Shown one piece after another: positions 27,303 to 34,828 of a stretch of 64,000 nt of DNA (the first letter of the stretch is position 1; every line of letters begins with the position of its first letter). The DNA comes from Chelatococcus sp. (lineage in GTDB: Bacteria > Pseudomonadota > Alphaproteobacteria > Rhizobiales > Beijerinckiaceae). The position numbers were made by a program, and so were the translations under genes. Location of the stretch: assembly GCA_003248805.1 (NCBI GenBank), contig QFQY01000005.1:124001-188000 (forward strand), given 5' to 3'. Under the pieces are notes generated by a model. That model searched no databases. It was not told where the DNA came from and was given only the letters and a program-made list of their open reading frames with translations.

Positions 27303-27427
27303 GTCGGCTCCTGGGCCTGCTCCGCGAAGGCGAGTGCGCCTCGATGGACCGGCATGCCCGAATATCGCTTTAGCCGGCGCTTTTAGCAGAGCCCTCGGGC
27401 GGCTGCGAGCGCCAAAGCAGAGGTTCC

Positions 27428-27892
27428 ATGCCGCATTCGCCGCAGGTCGCGCTCCCCGACGCCATGGCGCTCGCCCTCGACGAGGCGCGCGCCGCCGCCG
27501 CGCGGGGCGAGGTGCCCGTCGGAGCGGTGGTGATGCGCGACGGCGCTGTCCTCGCCTCCGCCGGCAACCGCACGCTGGAGCTCCGCGACCCGACCGCGCA
27601 TGCCGAGATGCTGGCGCTGCGCCTGGCCTGCGAGGCGATCGGCAGCGAACGGCTCGTCGGCTGCGATCTCTATGTCTCGCTCGAACCCTGCCCGATGTGC
27701 GCGGCGGCGATCTCGTTCTCGCGCATCCGTCGCCTCTATTTCGGCGCGGCCGATCCGAAAGGCGGAGCGGTGGAGAACGGCGTGAGGCTTTACGCGAGCC
27801 CGACCTGCCATCATGCTCCGGAGGTCTACGGCGGCATCCGCGAGGGCGAGGCTTCGGCCTTGCTTCGCGATTTCTTCCGGGACCGGCGATAG
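27428..27892 (+). CDS. tadA: tRNA-specific adenosine(34) deaminase
   Basis: The 154-residue protein has the zinc deaminase motif: HAE at residues 58-60 (H58 zinc ligand, E60 proton shuttle) and PCPMC with C88 and C91. It converts A34 to inosine in tRNA-Arg(ACG). The ATG at 27428 follows CAGAGGTTCC. It is divergent from the pseudouridine synthase gene, with about 125 bp between the starts. tadA next to an rlu-rsmD pair is a common Hyphomicrobiales arrangement. Confidence 0.94.
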   Translation: MPHSPQVALPDAMALALDEARAAAARGEVPVGAVVMRDGAVLASAGNRTLELRDPTAHAEMLALRLACEAIGSERLVGCDLYVSLEPCPMCAAAISFSRIRRLYFGAADPKGGAVENGVRLYASPTCHHAPEVYGGIREGEASALLRDFFRDRR

Positions 27893-28491
27893 CGACCCCG
27901 CGCCGTGCCGTCCTCCTTCAAATGAAGGGCGCGGGCGCATGCCGCACACGACTAGCCTGAGACATCGGCCGAAGGAACGGACCGCGACGTCCCCAGACGC
28001 CGATGCGAGATCCAGACGCCTAAGGCTACGGGCCGGCTGCGATATCCGTAACCGGCGCGACAGTGGCATCGACACCGATCGGGGCATTTCCGCATGCAGC
28101 AGCGTTTGCGTAACCTCAGGCTCATGCTCGCCAATGAACGCAGAAGGAAGCGCGCGGGCAAGCGCGGCGCGGCTCTGCAAACTTCCGCCGTCGAGGGCCG
28201 GCCGGCCTTGCGCCTCGTCGCGATGTCCGGCGGAGGACAGGGCGGTGCACCGGCCCGCAGGCTCCCGGCCGCGTTGCGGCTGGTCTGGGATCTCGCGGCG
28301 AACAGGGAAATGCCGCGCTGTTCCGGCACCCCGCCCGTCGGCTCGCCGCTGCGGAGCTAGGGCATCGGCCCGAAAAGTGGGGCGCGGTTTTCGGAAAAGC
28401 CGATGCCAGAACAAGAAGTTAGATCATCGGCCTGGATGCTGGAGGCGCCTCCGGGCAAGGGCCGGCGCACGTCATGTCCGGGGCGCCATCC
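27893..28491. other. 599-bp region without a convincing gene
   Basis: Between tadA and the TauE gene (which end facing each other) there is no protein-like open frame. A plus-strand frame at 28094-28360 (88 codons, MQQRLRNLRLMLANERRRKR) and a minus-strand frame at 27952-28329 are Arg-rich, have no ribosome-binding site of note and resemble nothing known. The region carries one foldback repeat at 28361-28430. It may be degraded former coding DNA. Confidence 0.45.
28361..28430. repeat. dispersed foldback repeat family B, copy 1 (CGGCCCGAAAAGTGG type)
   Basis: The element reads GGCATCGGCCCGAAAAGTGG, then GCGCGGTTTTCGGAAAAGCC and GATGCCAGAACAAGAAGTTA. Its ends pair (GGCATCGGC with GCCGATGCC) and so do CCGAAAA and TTTTCGG. 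A second copy is at 36591-36650. This type is widespread in Hyphomicrobiales intergenic DNA. Confidence 0.8.
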
Positions 28492-29241
28492 TCATCCCAC
28501 GGCCCGCCACACCAGATATCCGCCGAGGCTCAGCAGCCCGGCGAAGAAGCACAGCTTGAAGGTTCCCGCCGAAATCCGCGCGCGGATCGCCTGCCCGGCC
28601 GCCATGCCCGCGAGGGCCGGCACGAGCGCCAGCAGCGAATGCCCGGCGGTGGCGAGGTCGAGCGCGCCGGCGCCGATCAGCCCGAGCGAGAGCGCCAGCG
28701 TCGAGATCAGGAACGACAGTCCGAGCGACTGGACCAACTCCTCCTTGTCGAGCCCGAGCGCCTGGAGATAGGGCACGGCCGGCAGCACGAAGACGCCCGT
28801 CGCGGCGGTGACGACACCCGTGACGAGGCCGACGACCGGGCCGAGCCAGATTTCGGCTCGCACCGGCACCCTGAGCTTCGCCGCCTTCAGGCCGACGAGG
28901 GCGTAGAGGACGAGCGCGATGCCGAGCCAGAGCGTCGCCGAGCCGTCCTTCTGGCGCTCGATCAGCCCGGCGCCGGTCCAGGTGCCGACGCAGCAGGCGG
29001 CGAGCATCGGCCAGAGGCGGCGCAGGATCGCTGCCGGCCCCGGACCGCGCGCGATCTGCCAGCCATTGGTCACGATATTGGGCACGGCGAGCAGCGCCGC
29101 CGCCTGGGCCGGCGCCATCACCACGCCCAGCAGGCCGATGGCGACGGTCGGCAGCCCGAGGCCGATCACGCCCTTGACGAAGCCGGCGAGCACGAAGGTC
29201 GCGGCGATGAAGCCGATGAGAACGGGGGTCGCGTTGTCCAT
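28492..29241 (-). CDS. TauE/SafE-family sulfite/anion exporter-like membrane protein
   Basis: The 249-residue protein is mostly hydrophobic with about eight membrane helices in two related halves. The first half has FIAATFVLAGFVKGVIGLGLPTVAIG and the second has GLVTGVVTAATGVFVLPAVPYLQ. The paired glycine-rich GFVKGVIGLG and TGVVTAATGVF motifs are typical of the TauE/SafE family, which exports sulfite, sulfoacetate or related anions. The start at 29241 faces an ArsR-type regulator gene across about 105 bp, and a perfect 12-bp inverted repeat lies between them. The substrate cannot be told from sequence. Confidence 0.9.
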   Translation of the reverse strand: MDNATPVLIGFIAATFVLAGFVKGVIGLGLPTVAIGLLGVVMAPAQAAALLAVPNIVTNGWQIARGPGPAAILRRLWPMLAACCVGTWTGAGLIERQKDGSATLWLGIALVLYALVGLKAAKLRVPVRAEIWLGPVVGLVTGVVTAATGVFVLPAVPYLQALGLDKEELVQSLGLSFLISTLALSLGLIGAGALDLATAGHSLLALVPALAGMAAGQAIRARISAGTFKLCFFAGLLSLGGYLVWRAVG

Positions 29242-29281
29242 GCCGGCGTTTGTGCCATTCCGGCTCCGACCTGTCGCGGCC

Positions 29282-29309
29282 CGATGCTACGGCCGCAGCC
29301 GTAGCATCG
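29282..29309. promoter_or_regulatory. perfect 12-bp inverted repeat between tauE-like and arsR-like genes, probable operator
   Basis: The arms CGATGCTACGGC (29282-29293) and GCCGTAGCATCG (29298-29309) are exact reverse complements separated by CGCA. The site lies in the short divergent region, 41 bp from the exporter start and 39 bp from the regulator start. The 12-4-12 layout fits an ArsR/SmtB-type operator. No T run follows on either strand, so it does not look like a terminator. Confidence 0.7.
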
Positions 29310-29347
29310 CCGCTTGCGGTCGGAGCGCCGCGAGGCATGATGCGTCC

Positions 29348-30094
29348 ATGAGCGCGAACGCACCCCATCTCGCCGGGATCGCCGACCTGATCGGCGATCC
29401 CGCGCGCGCCAACATGCTGCAGGCGCTGATGGACGGGCGCGCGCTCACGGCCAAGGAACTGGCCTGGCTCGCCGGCGTCGCGCCGCAGACCGCGAGCGGC
29501 CATCTCGCGAAGCTTCTGCAGGGCGGTCTGCTCGCGATGACCGCGCAGGGGCGCCATCGCTACTACCGGCTCGCCGGCCCGGAGGTCGCGGCCGCGCTGG
29601 AAGGACTGATGGTGCTCTCGGGCGCCGCCGCGCCCCCGCCGCGCCGCCTCCCCTCGCGCGTCGGTGCGGATCTGAGCCGGGCGCGGACCTGCTACGATCA
29701 CTTCGCCGGCCGGCTCGGCGTCGCGATCCATGACGCGCTGCTGGCGGAGGGCCATCTCCAGCCCGCGCCGGGCGGCTATGCCTTGAGCGGCTCGGGAGAG
29801 GCCGTCTTCCGGGCGCTCGGCGTGGAGCAGGGCGCCGGCCGGTCGAGCCGCGCGGCGCTGCGCCCCTGTCTCGACTGGAGCGAGCGAAAGCCGCATCTGG
29901 CGGGAGAACTCGCGGCGGCGCTGGCCTGCCGCTGCTTCGAGACGGGCTGGGTCACGCGCAGGAAGGACAGCCGGGCGGTGGACCTGACGCAGGCCGGCAG
30001 GGTCGCGCTGGCCTCGGCGCTGCCCGGCTTCGTCTGCGACGAGCCGGATGCGCTCAATCGGCGCGCCGGAATGCCGCCTCCAGTCGCCGCTTGA
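29348..30094 (+). CDS. ArsR/SmtB-family winged-helix transcriptional regulator
   Basis: The 248-residue protein has an ArsR-type winged helix at residues about 5-80: IADLIGDPARANMLQALMDG, then LTAKELAWLAGVAPQTASGH (recognition helix), then GRHRYYRL as the wing. The remaining 165 residues form a second domain with CLDWSERKPHLAGELAAALA, a pattern seen in longer ArsR proteins of Proteobacteria. The usual CxC metal site is absent from the recognition helix, so the effector may not be a metal. It is transcribed away from the TauE-like gene, with the 29282-29309 palindrome between them. It probably represses that exporter and itself. Confidence 0.88.
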   Translation: MSANAPHLAGIADLIGDPARANMLQALMDGRALTAKELAWLAGVAPQTASGHLAKLLQGGLLAMTAQGRHRYYRLAGPEVAAALEGLMVLSGAAAPPPRRLPSRVGADLSRARTCYDHFAGRLGVAIHDALLAEGHLQPAPGGYALSGSGEAVFRALGVEQGAGRSSRAALRPCLDWSERKPHLAGELAAALACRCFETGWVTRRKDSRAVDLTQAGRVALASALPGFVCDEPDALNRRAGMPPPVAA

Positions 30095-30914
30095 CCTCGT
30101 CCTTCACCGGCTCCGCCGTCTCCAGGATCGCCTTCGCCTTGAAGAAGTCGAGCCCGCCGACGCCGTCTGCCCCGGCGCGGATCAGGATGTCCGGCGGGCT
30201 GCGCTCGAGCATGCGCTGGACCAGGGTGCGCGTCAGGATCTGCGAGACCCCGACCATCGCCTCGAGCGGGCCGGGAATGCGCAGGTCGCTGACCGTGGCC
30301 GGCGCGCTGGTGTCGACCGCCATGACGACCCGGCCGGGTCTCAGCAGCGGCTCGTAGGGCAGGGGATTGATCGCGCCGCCGTCGATCAGGACCCGCCCGT
30401 CGAGCAGGACCGGGCGCACGAGTCCGGGAATGGCGAGCGAGGCCGCGACCGCCGGCGTCAGCGGACCGGAGTCGAGCAGCACCTCGGCCTGCAGGTGGTA
30501 GTCGGTGGCGCAGGCCGCGAAAGGGATGGAGAGCTGGTCGAAGCGATCCGGCACGGCTTCCGGCCAGAACAGGTCGAGCAGGCGCTCGCCGTCGATCAGC
30601 ACGGGGTTTCCGAGTCCGCGCATCAGGTCGGTGAACTTGCCGACGCGCGCCTCGAGCAGCCGCCCGATCACGCGAGGCCGGTCGCGGAAGGTCGAGAGCA
30701 CATGCTCGCGCAGCTCGGCGCCCGTCAGCCCGGCCGCATAGGCCGCGCCGACGATCGCGCCCATCGAGCAGCCGACGATGGTCTCCGGCCTGATGCCGAG
30801 CTCGTCGACCGCTTCCAGCACGGGAATATGGCTGAGCCCGCGTGCACCGCCCGCGCCGAGCACGAGGGCGAGCCCGGGGCGGCGCGGCGCCTCGACGGGG
30901 GCGGGAACGGCCAT
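30054..30914 (-). CDS. patatin-like phospholipase (RssA-like)
   Basis: The 286-residue protein has the patatin Ser-Asp dyad. The oxyanion loop is GAGGARGLSH, the nucleophile elbow is GCSMG, and the aspartate is in LIDGGAINPLPY. Such proteins are serine lipid acyl hydrolases; RssA-like members are cytoplasmic and of unknown substrate. The ATG at 30914 gives MAVPAPVEAPRRPG and lies 11 bases after the HAD gene stop at 30926. The open frame further upstream is a shadow of that gene. Its 3' end overlaps the end of the ArsR-like gene on the other strand by 41 bp. Confidence 0.9.
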   Translation of the reverse strand: MAVPAPVEAPRRPGLALVLGAGGARGLSHIPVLEAVDELGIRPETIVGCSMGAIVGAAYAAGLTGAELREHVLSTFRDRPRVIGRLLEARVGKFTDLMRGLGNPVLIDGERLLDLFWPEAVPDRFDQLSIPFAACATDYHLQAEVLLDSGPLTPAVAASLAIPGLVRPVLLDGRVLIDGGAINPLPYEPLLRPGRVVMAVDTSAPATVSDLRIPGPLEAMVGVSQILTRTLVQRMLERSPPDILIRAGADGVGGLDFFKAKAILETAEPVKDEVKRRLEAAFRRAD

Positions 30915-30925
30915 GGCGACGACGC

Positions 30926-31651
30926 TCAGCCCCGTCCGGCTTCCGCCTTCACCGCCGCGGCGAACTCGCCCATGCTGTTGAAGCGGAAGTCGTAATGCGG
31001 TGTCCCGCCGGGGTCCATCGTGGCGCCGAAGCCCTGCTTGTCGTGGCGCCGGTAGATCCAGCACGAGGCCAGGCCCGCCGCATTGGCCGGCTTGTGGTCG
31101 TGGAACAGGCTCTCGGCCGTGTGCAGGATGTCGCCCTTGGCGATGCCGCGATCGGCCAGCGCTTCCAGCATGTAGTCAAAATTCGCCGGAGAGGGCTTGT
31201 AGCTGCCGATGTCGCCGGCGGTGTAGATCGCGTCGAAGGTCACGCCGAGCCTGGCGTTGCTGAAGGCGAAGGACTCGTTGTCGACATTGGAGAGGATGAC
31301 GAGCTTGTAGCGCTCCTTCAGCTCCCGCAGCGCCTCCGCCGAGTCCGGAAAGGCCGGCCAGTCCTTCACCGAGCGGCCATAAGTCAGGGCGTCGTCCCAG
31401 CTCGCCGGAACCTCCCATTCCTCGGCGAGGCGCTTGTAGACGACGGCGAGCAGGTCCCGGTAGAGCTTGGTGGGCGTGCGGGCCTGCTGGCGCGACTCGT
31501 GACGCGCATGCGCCTGCAGCACCTCGTCGCGGCTGAGCGGCTTGCGCGACTTGTCGATGAGCGGCTGCAGCGCCGCCAGCATCCCGCTCTCCCAGTCGAT
31601 CAGCGTGCCGTAGCAGTCGAAGGTGAGGGCCTTGAAATCGGTCAGCTTCAT
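30926..31651 (-). CDS. haloacid dehalogenase type II-like HAD hydrolase
   Basis: The 241-residue protein opens with MKLTDFKALTFDCYGTLIDW, whose first Asp in FDCYGT is the HAD nucleophile. ILSNVDNES is motif II, and YKPSPANFDYM holds the motif III Lys. The family name is haloacid dehalogenase type II. However, the region that is S-x-N-x-x-D in proven L-2-haloacid dehalogenases reads ESLFHDHKPAN here, so true haloacid activity is uncertain. The start at 31651 follows GGAGTTCCCG. It sits between a dehalogenase-like alpha/beta hydrolase and the patatin gene, all on the minus strand. Confidence 0.88.
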   Translation of the reverse strand: MKLTDFKALTFDCYGTLIDWESGMLAALQPLIDKSRKPLSRDEVLQAHARHESRQQARTPTKLYRDLLAVVYKRLAEEWEVPASWDDALTYGRSVKDWPAFPDSAEALRELKERYKLVILSNVDNESFAFSNARLGVTFDAIYTAGDIGSYKPSPANFDYMLEALADRGIAKGDILHTAESLFHDHKPANAAGLASCWIYRRHDKQGFGATMDPGGTPHYDFRFNSMGEFAAAVKAEAGRG

Positions 31652-31724
31652 CGGGAACTCCGGTCGCGGTCTGGAGCATCGTCCTGCGAATGCGACGCCC
31701 ATATGGCCAGCATAGACGACCCGC

Positions 31725-32646
31725 TCAGTTCGGGGTCTTGGACAAAAACGGCTCCAGCGCCGCGAGCGTCGCGCGCGGGTTCTCCTCGGGCAGGAAATGG
31801 CCGCTCTCGATCGCCTCGCCCTCGGCCTGCGGGGCGAAGGTTTCCCGCCAGGTTGCGAGGGGGCTCGCGCCCTTGGCCGGGATGCCGGCCTCGCCCCAGA
31901 GGATCAGCGTCGGGCACAGGATGCGCTTGCCGGCGGCCAGATCCGCCTCGTCCTGCGCGAGGTCGGTGGTCGCGCCGGCGCGATAATCCTCGCAGGAGGC
32001 ATGGATGCGCGACGGATCGTTGAAGGATTCGCCATAGGCCTTCAGCGCTAGCGGGTCGAACAGGTCGAGCGTCTTCGCCCGGCTCCAGCTCGCGATGGTG
32101 TGGTCCAGCCAGCCGACGGGATCGGCCTTGATCAGGTTTTCGGGCACCGGCTCGGGCTGGGCCAGAAAGGTCCAGTGATAGACCTGCAGGGCGCGCGCGG
32201 CGTTCATGCCATGCCACATCGAGACGGTCGGCAAGATGTCGATGAGCGCCAGCCGCTCGACCCGGCCGGGATGGTCGAGCGCCAGCCGGTAGCCGACGCG
32301 CGCGCCGCGATCATGCCCCACCACCGCGAAGCGGATATGGCCGAGCTCCTCCATGACCGCGACGATGTCCTCGCCCATGGCGCGCTTCGTATAGGTCTCG
32401 CGGCCACCGTCGCCATGCGGCGCGGCCGACCAGCCATAGCCACGCAGGTCGGGGCAGACGACCCTATGCGTCTTCGCCAGCTCGGGCGCGATCCTGTGCC
32501 ATTCGGCATGGGTCTGCGGGAAGCCGTGGATCAGCACCACCGGCGGTCCCTCGCCGCCGACGCGGGCGAAGATCGAAGATCTTGCCGGCCGGGCCGTCGA
32601 TCCAGCGCGCTTCGAAGCCGGGGAAGAGCGGGTCGAGATTGGTCAT
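31725..32646 (-). pseudogene. fluoroacetate-dehalogenase-like alpha/beta hydrolase, frameshifted by a 7-bp tandem duplication
   Basis: The start at 32646 gives MTNLDPLFPGFEARWIDGPA and KIF, the normal N-terminus. The frame then breaks at a direct repeat of CGAAGAT (plus strand 32567-32573 and 32574-32580). Removing one copy restores KIFARVGGEGPPVVLIHGFP. The rest is open to 31725, with GHDRGARVGYRLALDHP (nucleophile Asp and the two Arg of fluoroacetate dehalogenases), YHWTFLAQP (His-Trp pair) and ESGHFLPEENP (catalytic His). The family is haloacetate dehalogenase or a related hydrolase. The start overlaps the vapC stop by four bases. As read, the protein is truncated, unless slippage restores the frame. 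Confidence 0.82.
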
Positions 32647-33059
32647 GGGCGTGCTCCTGCGTCGAGGGCGGACGCGATGTCGGTGAGCCCGAAATCCCCG
32701 CCCTTGTAGAGAAGCGGAGCACCGAGCGATTTGGCGAGCGCATAGGAGAAGCAGTCGCCGAGGTTGAGCTTCGCCGGATGACGGCCCTTGCCGAAGCGGA
32801 GAAAGGCCTCGGCTGCCAGCCGGCCCTGGTTTTGGTCGAGTGGAACGGACTCGATTCCGAGATCGGCGAGCAACGTGGCATGAAGGGAAACCGGAACGTC
32901 GGCGTTGCGCCGGGTCGAGACCATGAAGCTCTCGACGAACGTCACCATGGAGCAGACACTGACGCTGCTTCGGCCGAGTGTAGCGATCAGCGCGGTCGCC
33001 TCGGGTTCGGCCTCGACGATGGCGATGATGGCGGAGCTGTCGACGACCAGCGTCGTCAA
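32643..33059 (-). CDS. vapC: VapC-type PIN-domain toxin ribonuclease
   Basis: The 138-residue PIN protein has the four acidic metal ligands at D7 (VVDSSAII), E43 (TFVES), D102 (NLGDCFSYA) and D122 (GGDFGLTDI). VapC toxins cleave specific RNAs, often tRNA or rRNA loops, and are neutralised by VapB. The start at 33059 overlaps the vapB stop by four bases. The stop in turn overlaps the start of the dehalogenase-like gene, so three genes are chained by ATGA overlaps. Confidence 0.93.
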   Translation of the reverse strand: MTTLVVDSSAIIAIVEAEPEATALIATLGRSSVSVCSMVTFVESFMVSTRRNADVPVSLHATLLADLGIESVPLDQNQGRLAAEAFLRFGKGRHPAKLNLGDCFSYALAKSLGAPLLYKGGDFGLTDIASALDAGARP

Positions 33060-33310
33060 GACGGTACGCCGTTTTCATCGTAGCCGATGATCTCATCGTC
33101 CGTCAGATGTTGGTTGATCTTTGGATAGGATCTAATCCGCGCCAGCGTTTCCTCGAGTTTGACGAGGTCGATCCGGCCCTCACGGCGAGGCAACGCGGCC
33201 AACTCGCGCTCCGCGGCGATACGAACCGCGTCCTTGATCGTGCGGCCGGTTCGCTCTGCGAGCTCGCGGACGATCCGGTCCGTCTCCGCATCCTTGATCA
33301 GGATCGCCAT
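33056..33310 (-). CDS. vapB: VapB-type antitoxin (Rv0623-like)
   Basis: The 84-residue protein starts MAILIKDAETDRIVRELAER, the short DNA-binding N-terminus of Rv0623-type VapB antitoxins, followed by TGRTIKDAVRIAAERELA. The C-terminal half is acidic (DDEIIGYDENG) and should thread into the VapC active site. The frame is open far upstream, but that part is the antisense of purD. A perfect inverted repeat at 33321-33353, starting 10 bp before the gene, is the likely autoregulatory operator. Confidence 0.92.
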   Translation of the reverse strand: MAILIKDAETDRIVRELAERTGRTIKDAVRIAAERELAALPRREGRIDLVKLEETLARIRSYPKINQHLTDDEIIGYDENGVPS

Positions 33311-33320
33311 TGGCAGCCTC

Positions 33321-33353
33321 CCGTATATATGCGCGCGCCTCGCATATATACGG
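33321..33353. promoter_or_regulatory. perfect 13-bp inverted repeat upstream of vapBC, probable autoregulatory operator
   Basis: Arms CCGTATATATGCG (33321-33333) and CGCATATATACGG (33341-33353) are exact reverse complements around the 7-bp spacer CGCGCCT. The AT-rich core TATATA stands out in this GC-rich region and may overlap the -10 element of the vapBC promoter. VapBC complexes usually bind such palindromes, so the site is predicted to be their operator. It sits in the 59-bp gap between the purD stop and the vapB start. Confidence 0.8.
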
Positions 33354-33369
33354 CGGCCGGCCGCCGCTG

Positions 33370-34650
33370 TCAGCCTTGCTCGCGCTTGACCGCCTGCCAG
33401 CCGATGTCGCGACGGCAGAACCCGCCCGGCCAGTCGATAGCGTCGACGGCGGCATAGGCCCTGGACTGCGCCTCGCCGACACTCTTGCCGAGCGCGACCA
33501 CGTTGAGCACGCGCCCGCCATTGGCCAGGATTGCGCCGGTCGCGTCCTGCTTCGTCCCGGCATGGAAGACGAGCACCTCGTCCATCGCCTCCGCTTTCGC
33601 GATATCGCGGATCACGGTGCCCGTCTCGGGCTTGCCCGGATAGCCCTTCGCCGCGAGCACGACCGTCAGCGCCGCCTCTTCGGACCAGCGCAGGTCGACC
33701 GCGTTCAGCACGCCGTCCGCCGAGGCGAGCAGGGCGGGCACGATGTCGCTCTTCAGCCGCGGCATCAGCACTTCGCATTCGGGATCGCCGAAGCGGACAT
33801 TGTACTCGATCAGCTTCGGGCCCTGCGCGGTGATCATCAGTCCGGCGAAGAGCACGCCCTTGAACGGCGTCCCGCGCTGGGCCATGCCGGCGAGCGTCGG
33901 GCGCACGATTTCGGCCATCACCCGGTCTTCCATCTCGCGGGTCATGACGGGCGCCGGGGAATAGGCGCCCATGCCGCCGGTGTTCGGGCCTGTGTCGCCG
34001 TCGCCGACGCGCTTGTGGTCCTGCGCCGAGGCCAGGGCCAGCGCGTGGCTGCCGTCGCAGAGCGCGAAGAAGCTGGCCTCCTCGCCGATCATCCATTCCT
34101 CGATCACGACCTCGGCGCCGGCCGTGCCCAGCCCGCCGCCGAACATCATGTCGATGGCCTCGTTCGCCTCCTCCAGCGTCTGCGCCATCACGACGCCCTT
34201 GCCGGCCGCGAGCCCGTCCGCCTTGATCACGATCGGCGCGCCTTGGGCGGCGACATAGGCCTTGGCGGCGCCGGCATCCGCGAAGCGGCCGAAGCCGGCG
34301 GTGGGGATGGCGAACTCGGCGCAGAGCTCCTTGGTGAAGCCCTTCGAGCCTTCGAGCTGTGCCGCGGCCTTCGACGGGCCGAACACCTTGATGCCGGCGG
34401 CGGAAAGATCGTCGGCGAGTCCGGCGACGAGCGGCCCTTCCGGCCCGACCACGACGAAATCGACGCGCTGCAGCTTGCAGAAATCGATGACCGCCTTGTG
34501 GTCGGCGACGTCGATCGCGACGTTGTCGCCGCATTGCGCCGTGCCCGGATTGCCGGGGGCGATGAACAGGCGGTCGCACAGCGGCGAGGCCGAGATCGCC
34601 CAGGCGAGCGCATGCTCGCGGCCGCCCGAACCGATCAGAAGAATGTTCAT
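33370..34650 (-). CDS. purD: phosphoribosylamine-glycine ligase (GAR synthetase)
   Basis: The 426-residue ATP-grasp enzyme joins phosphoribosylamine and glycine in purine synthesis. The N-terminus MNILLIGSGGREHALAWAIS is standard and fixes the start at 34650. Core motifs include IVIKADGLAAGKGVVMAQT, GDGDTGPNTGGMGAYSPAP and IEYNVRFGDPECEVLMPRL. It is transcribed toward vapBC but the 59-bp gap contains their operator, so the two are likely separate units. A half-size palindromic repeat lies upstream. Confidence 0.96.
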   Translation of the reverse strand: MNILLIGSGGREHALAWAISASPLCDRLFIAPGNPGTAQCGDNVAIDVADHKAVIDFCKLQRVDFVVVGPEGPLVAGLADDLSAAGIKVFGPSKAAAQLEGSKGFTKELCAEFAIPTAGFGRFADAGAAKAYVAAQGAPIVIKADGLAAGKGVVMAQTLEEANEAIDMMFGGGLGTAGAEVVIEEWMIGEEASFFALCDGSHALALASAQDHKRVGDGDTGPNTGGMGAYSPAPVMTREMEDRVMAEIVRPTLAGMAQRGTPFKGVLFAGLMITAQGPKLIEYNVRFGDPECEVLMPRLKSDIVPALLASADGVLNAVDLRWSEEAALTVVLAAKGYPGKPETGTVIRDIAKAEAMDEVLVFHAGTKQDATGAILANGGRVLNVVALGKSVGEAQSRAYAAVDAIDWPGGFCRRDIGWQAVKREQG

Positions 34651-34684
34651 CGTCGTCTCCGTTCGTCCGGTCAAAAGCCCCACA

Positions 34685-34738
34685 GCTCTCATCCTTCGAG
34701 ACGCGATCCTTGCGGATCGCTCCTCAGGATGAGGGCTG
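34685..34738. repeat. dispersed palindromic repeat family A, copy 3 (half-length)
   Basis: This copy has only the inner part of the family, with CTCATCCTTCGAGACGCGAT and CGCTCCTCAGGATGAGGGCT around a small GATCC/GGATC dyad. It lacks the central GGAACC section. It lies between the divergent purD and xseA genes and could mark a recombination between the arms of a full copy. Confidence 0.75.
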
Positions 34739-34828
34739 GAGGAAGTGCATGCGTGGCCTGCGCAATAGCCTCTGATGTTCCTCGCGGCAACGCTTCTGCC
34801 GGCGCTTTCCCGCCGCTATGGTCGCGCC

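Noticed and set aside
24936..27386. Plus-strand open frame of 816 codons with Leu/Ala-rich repeats
   Set aside because: Antisense to the pseudouridine synthase; its apparent repeats are the reverse of the Arg/Gly-rich tails.
28094..28360. Possible small gene MQQRLRNLRLMLANERRRKR
   Set aside because: No ribosome-binding site, no family likeness, Arg-rich tail; overlapping frames on both strands are equally open.
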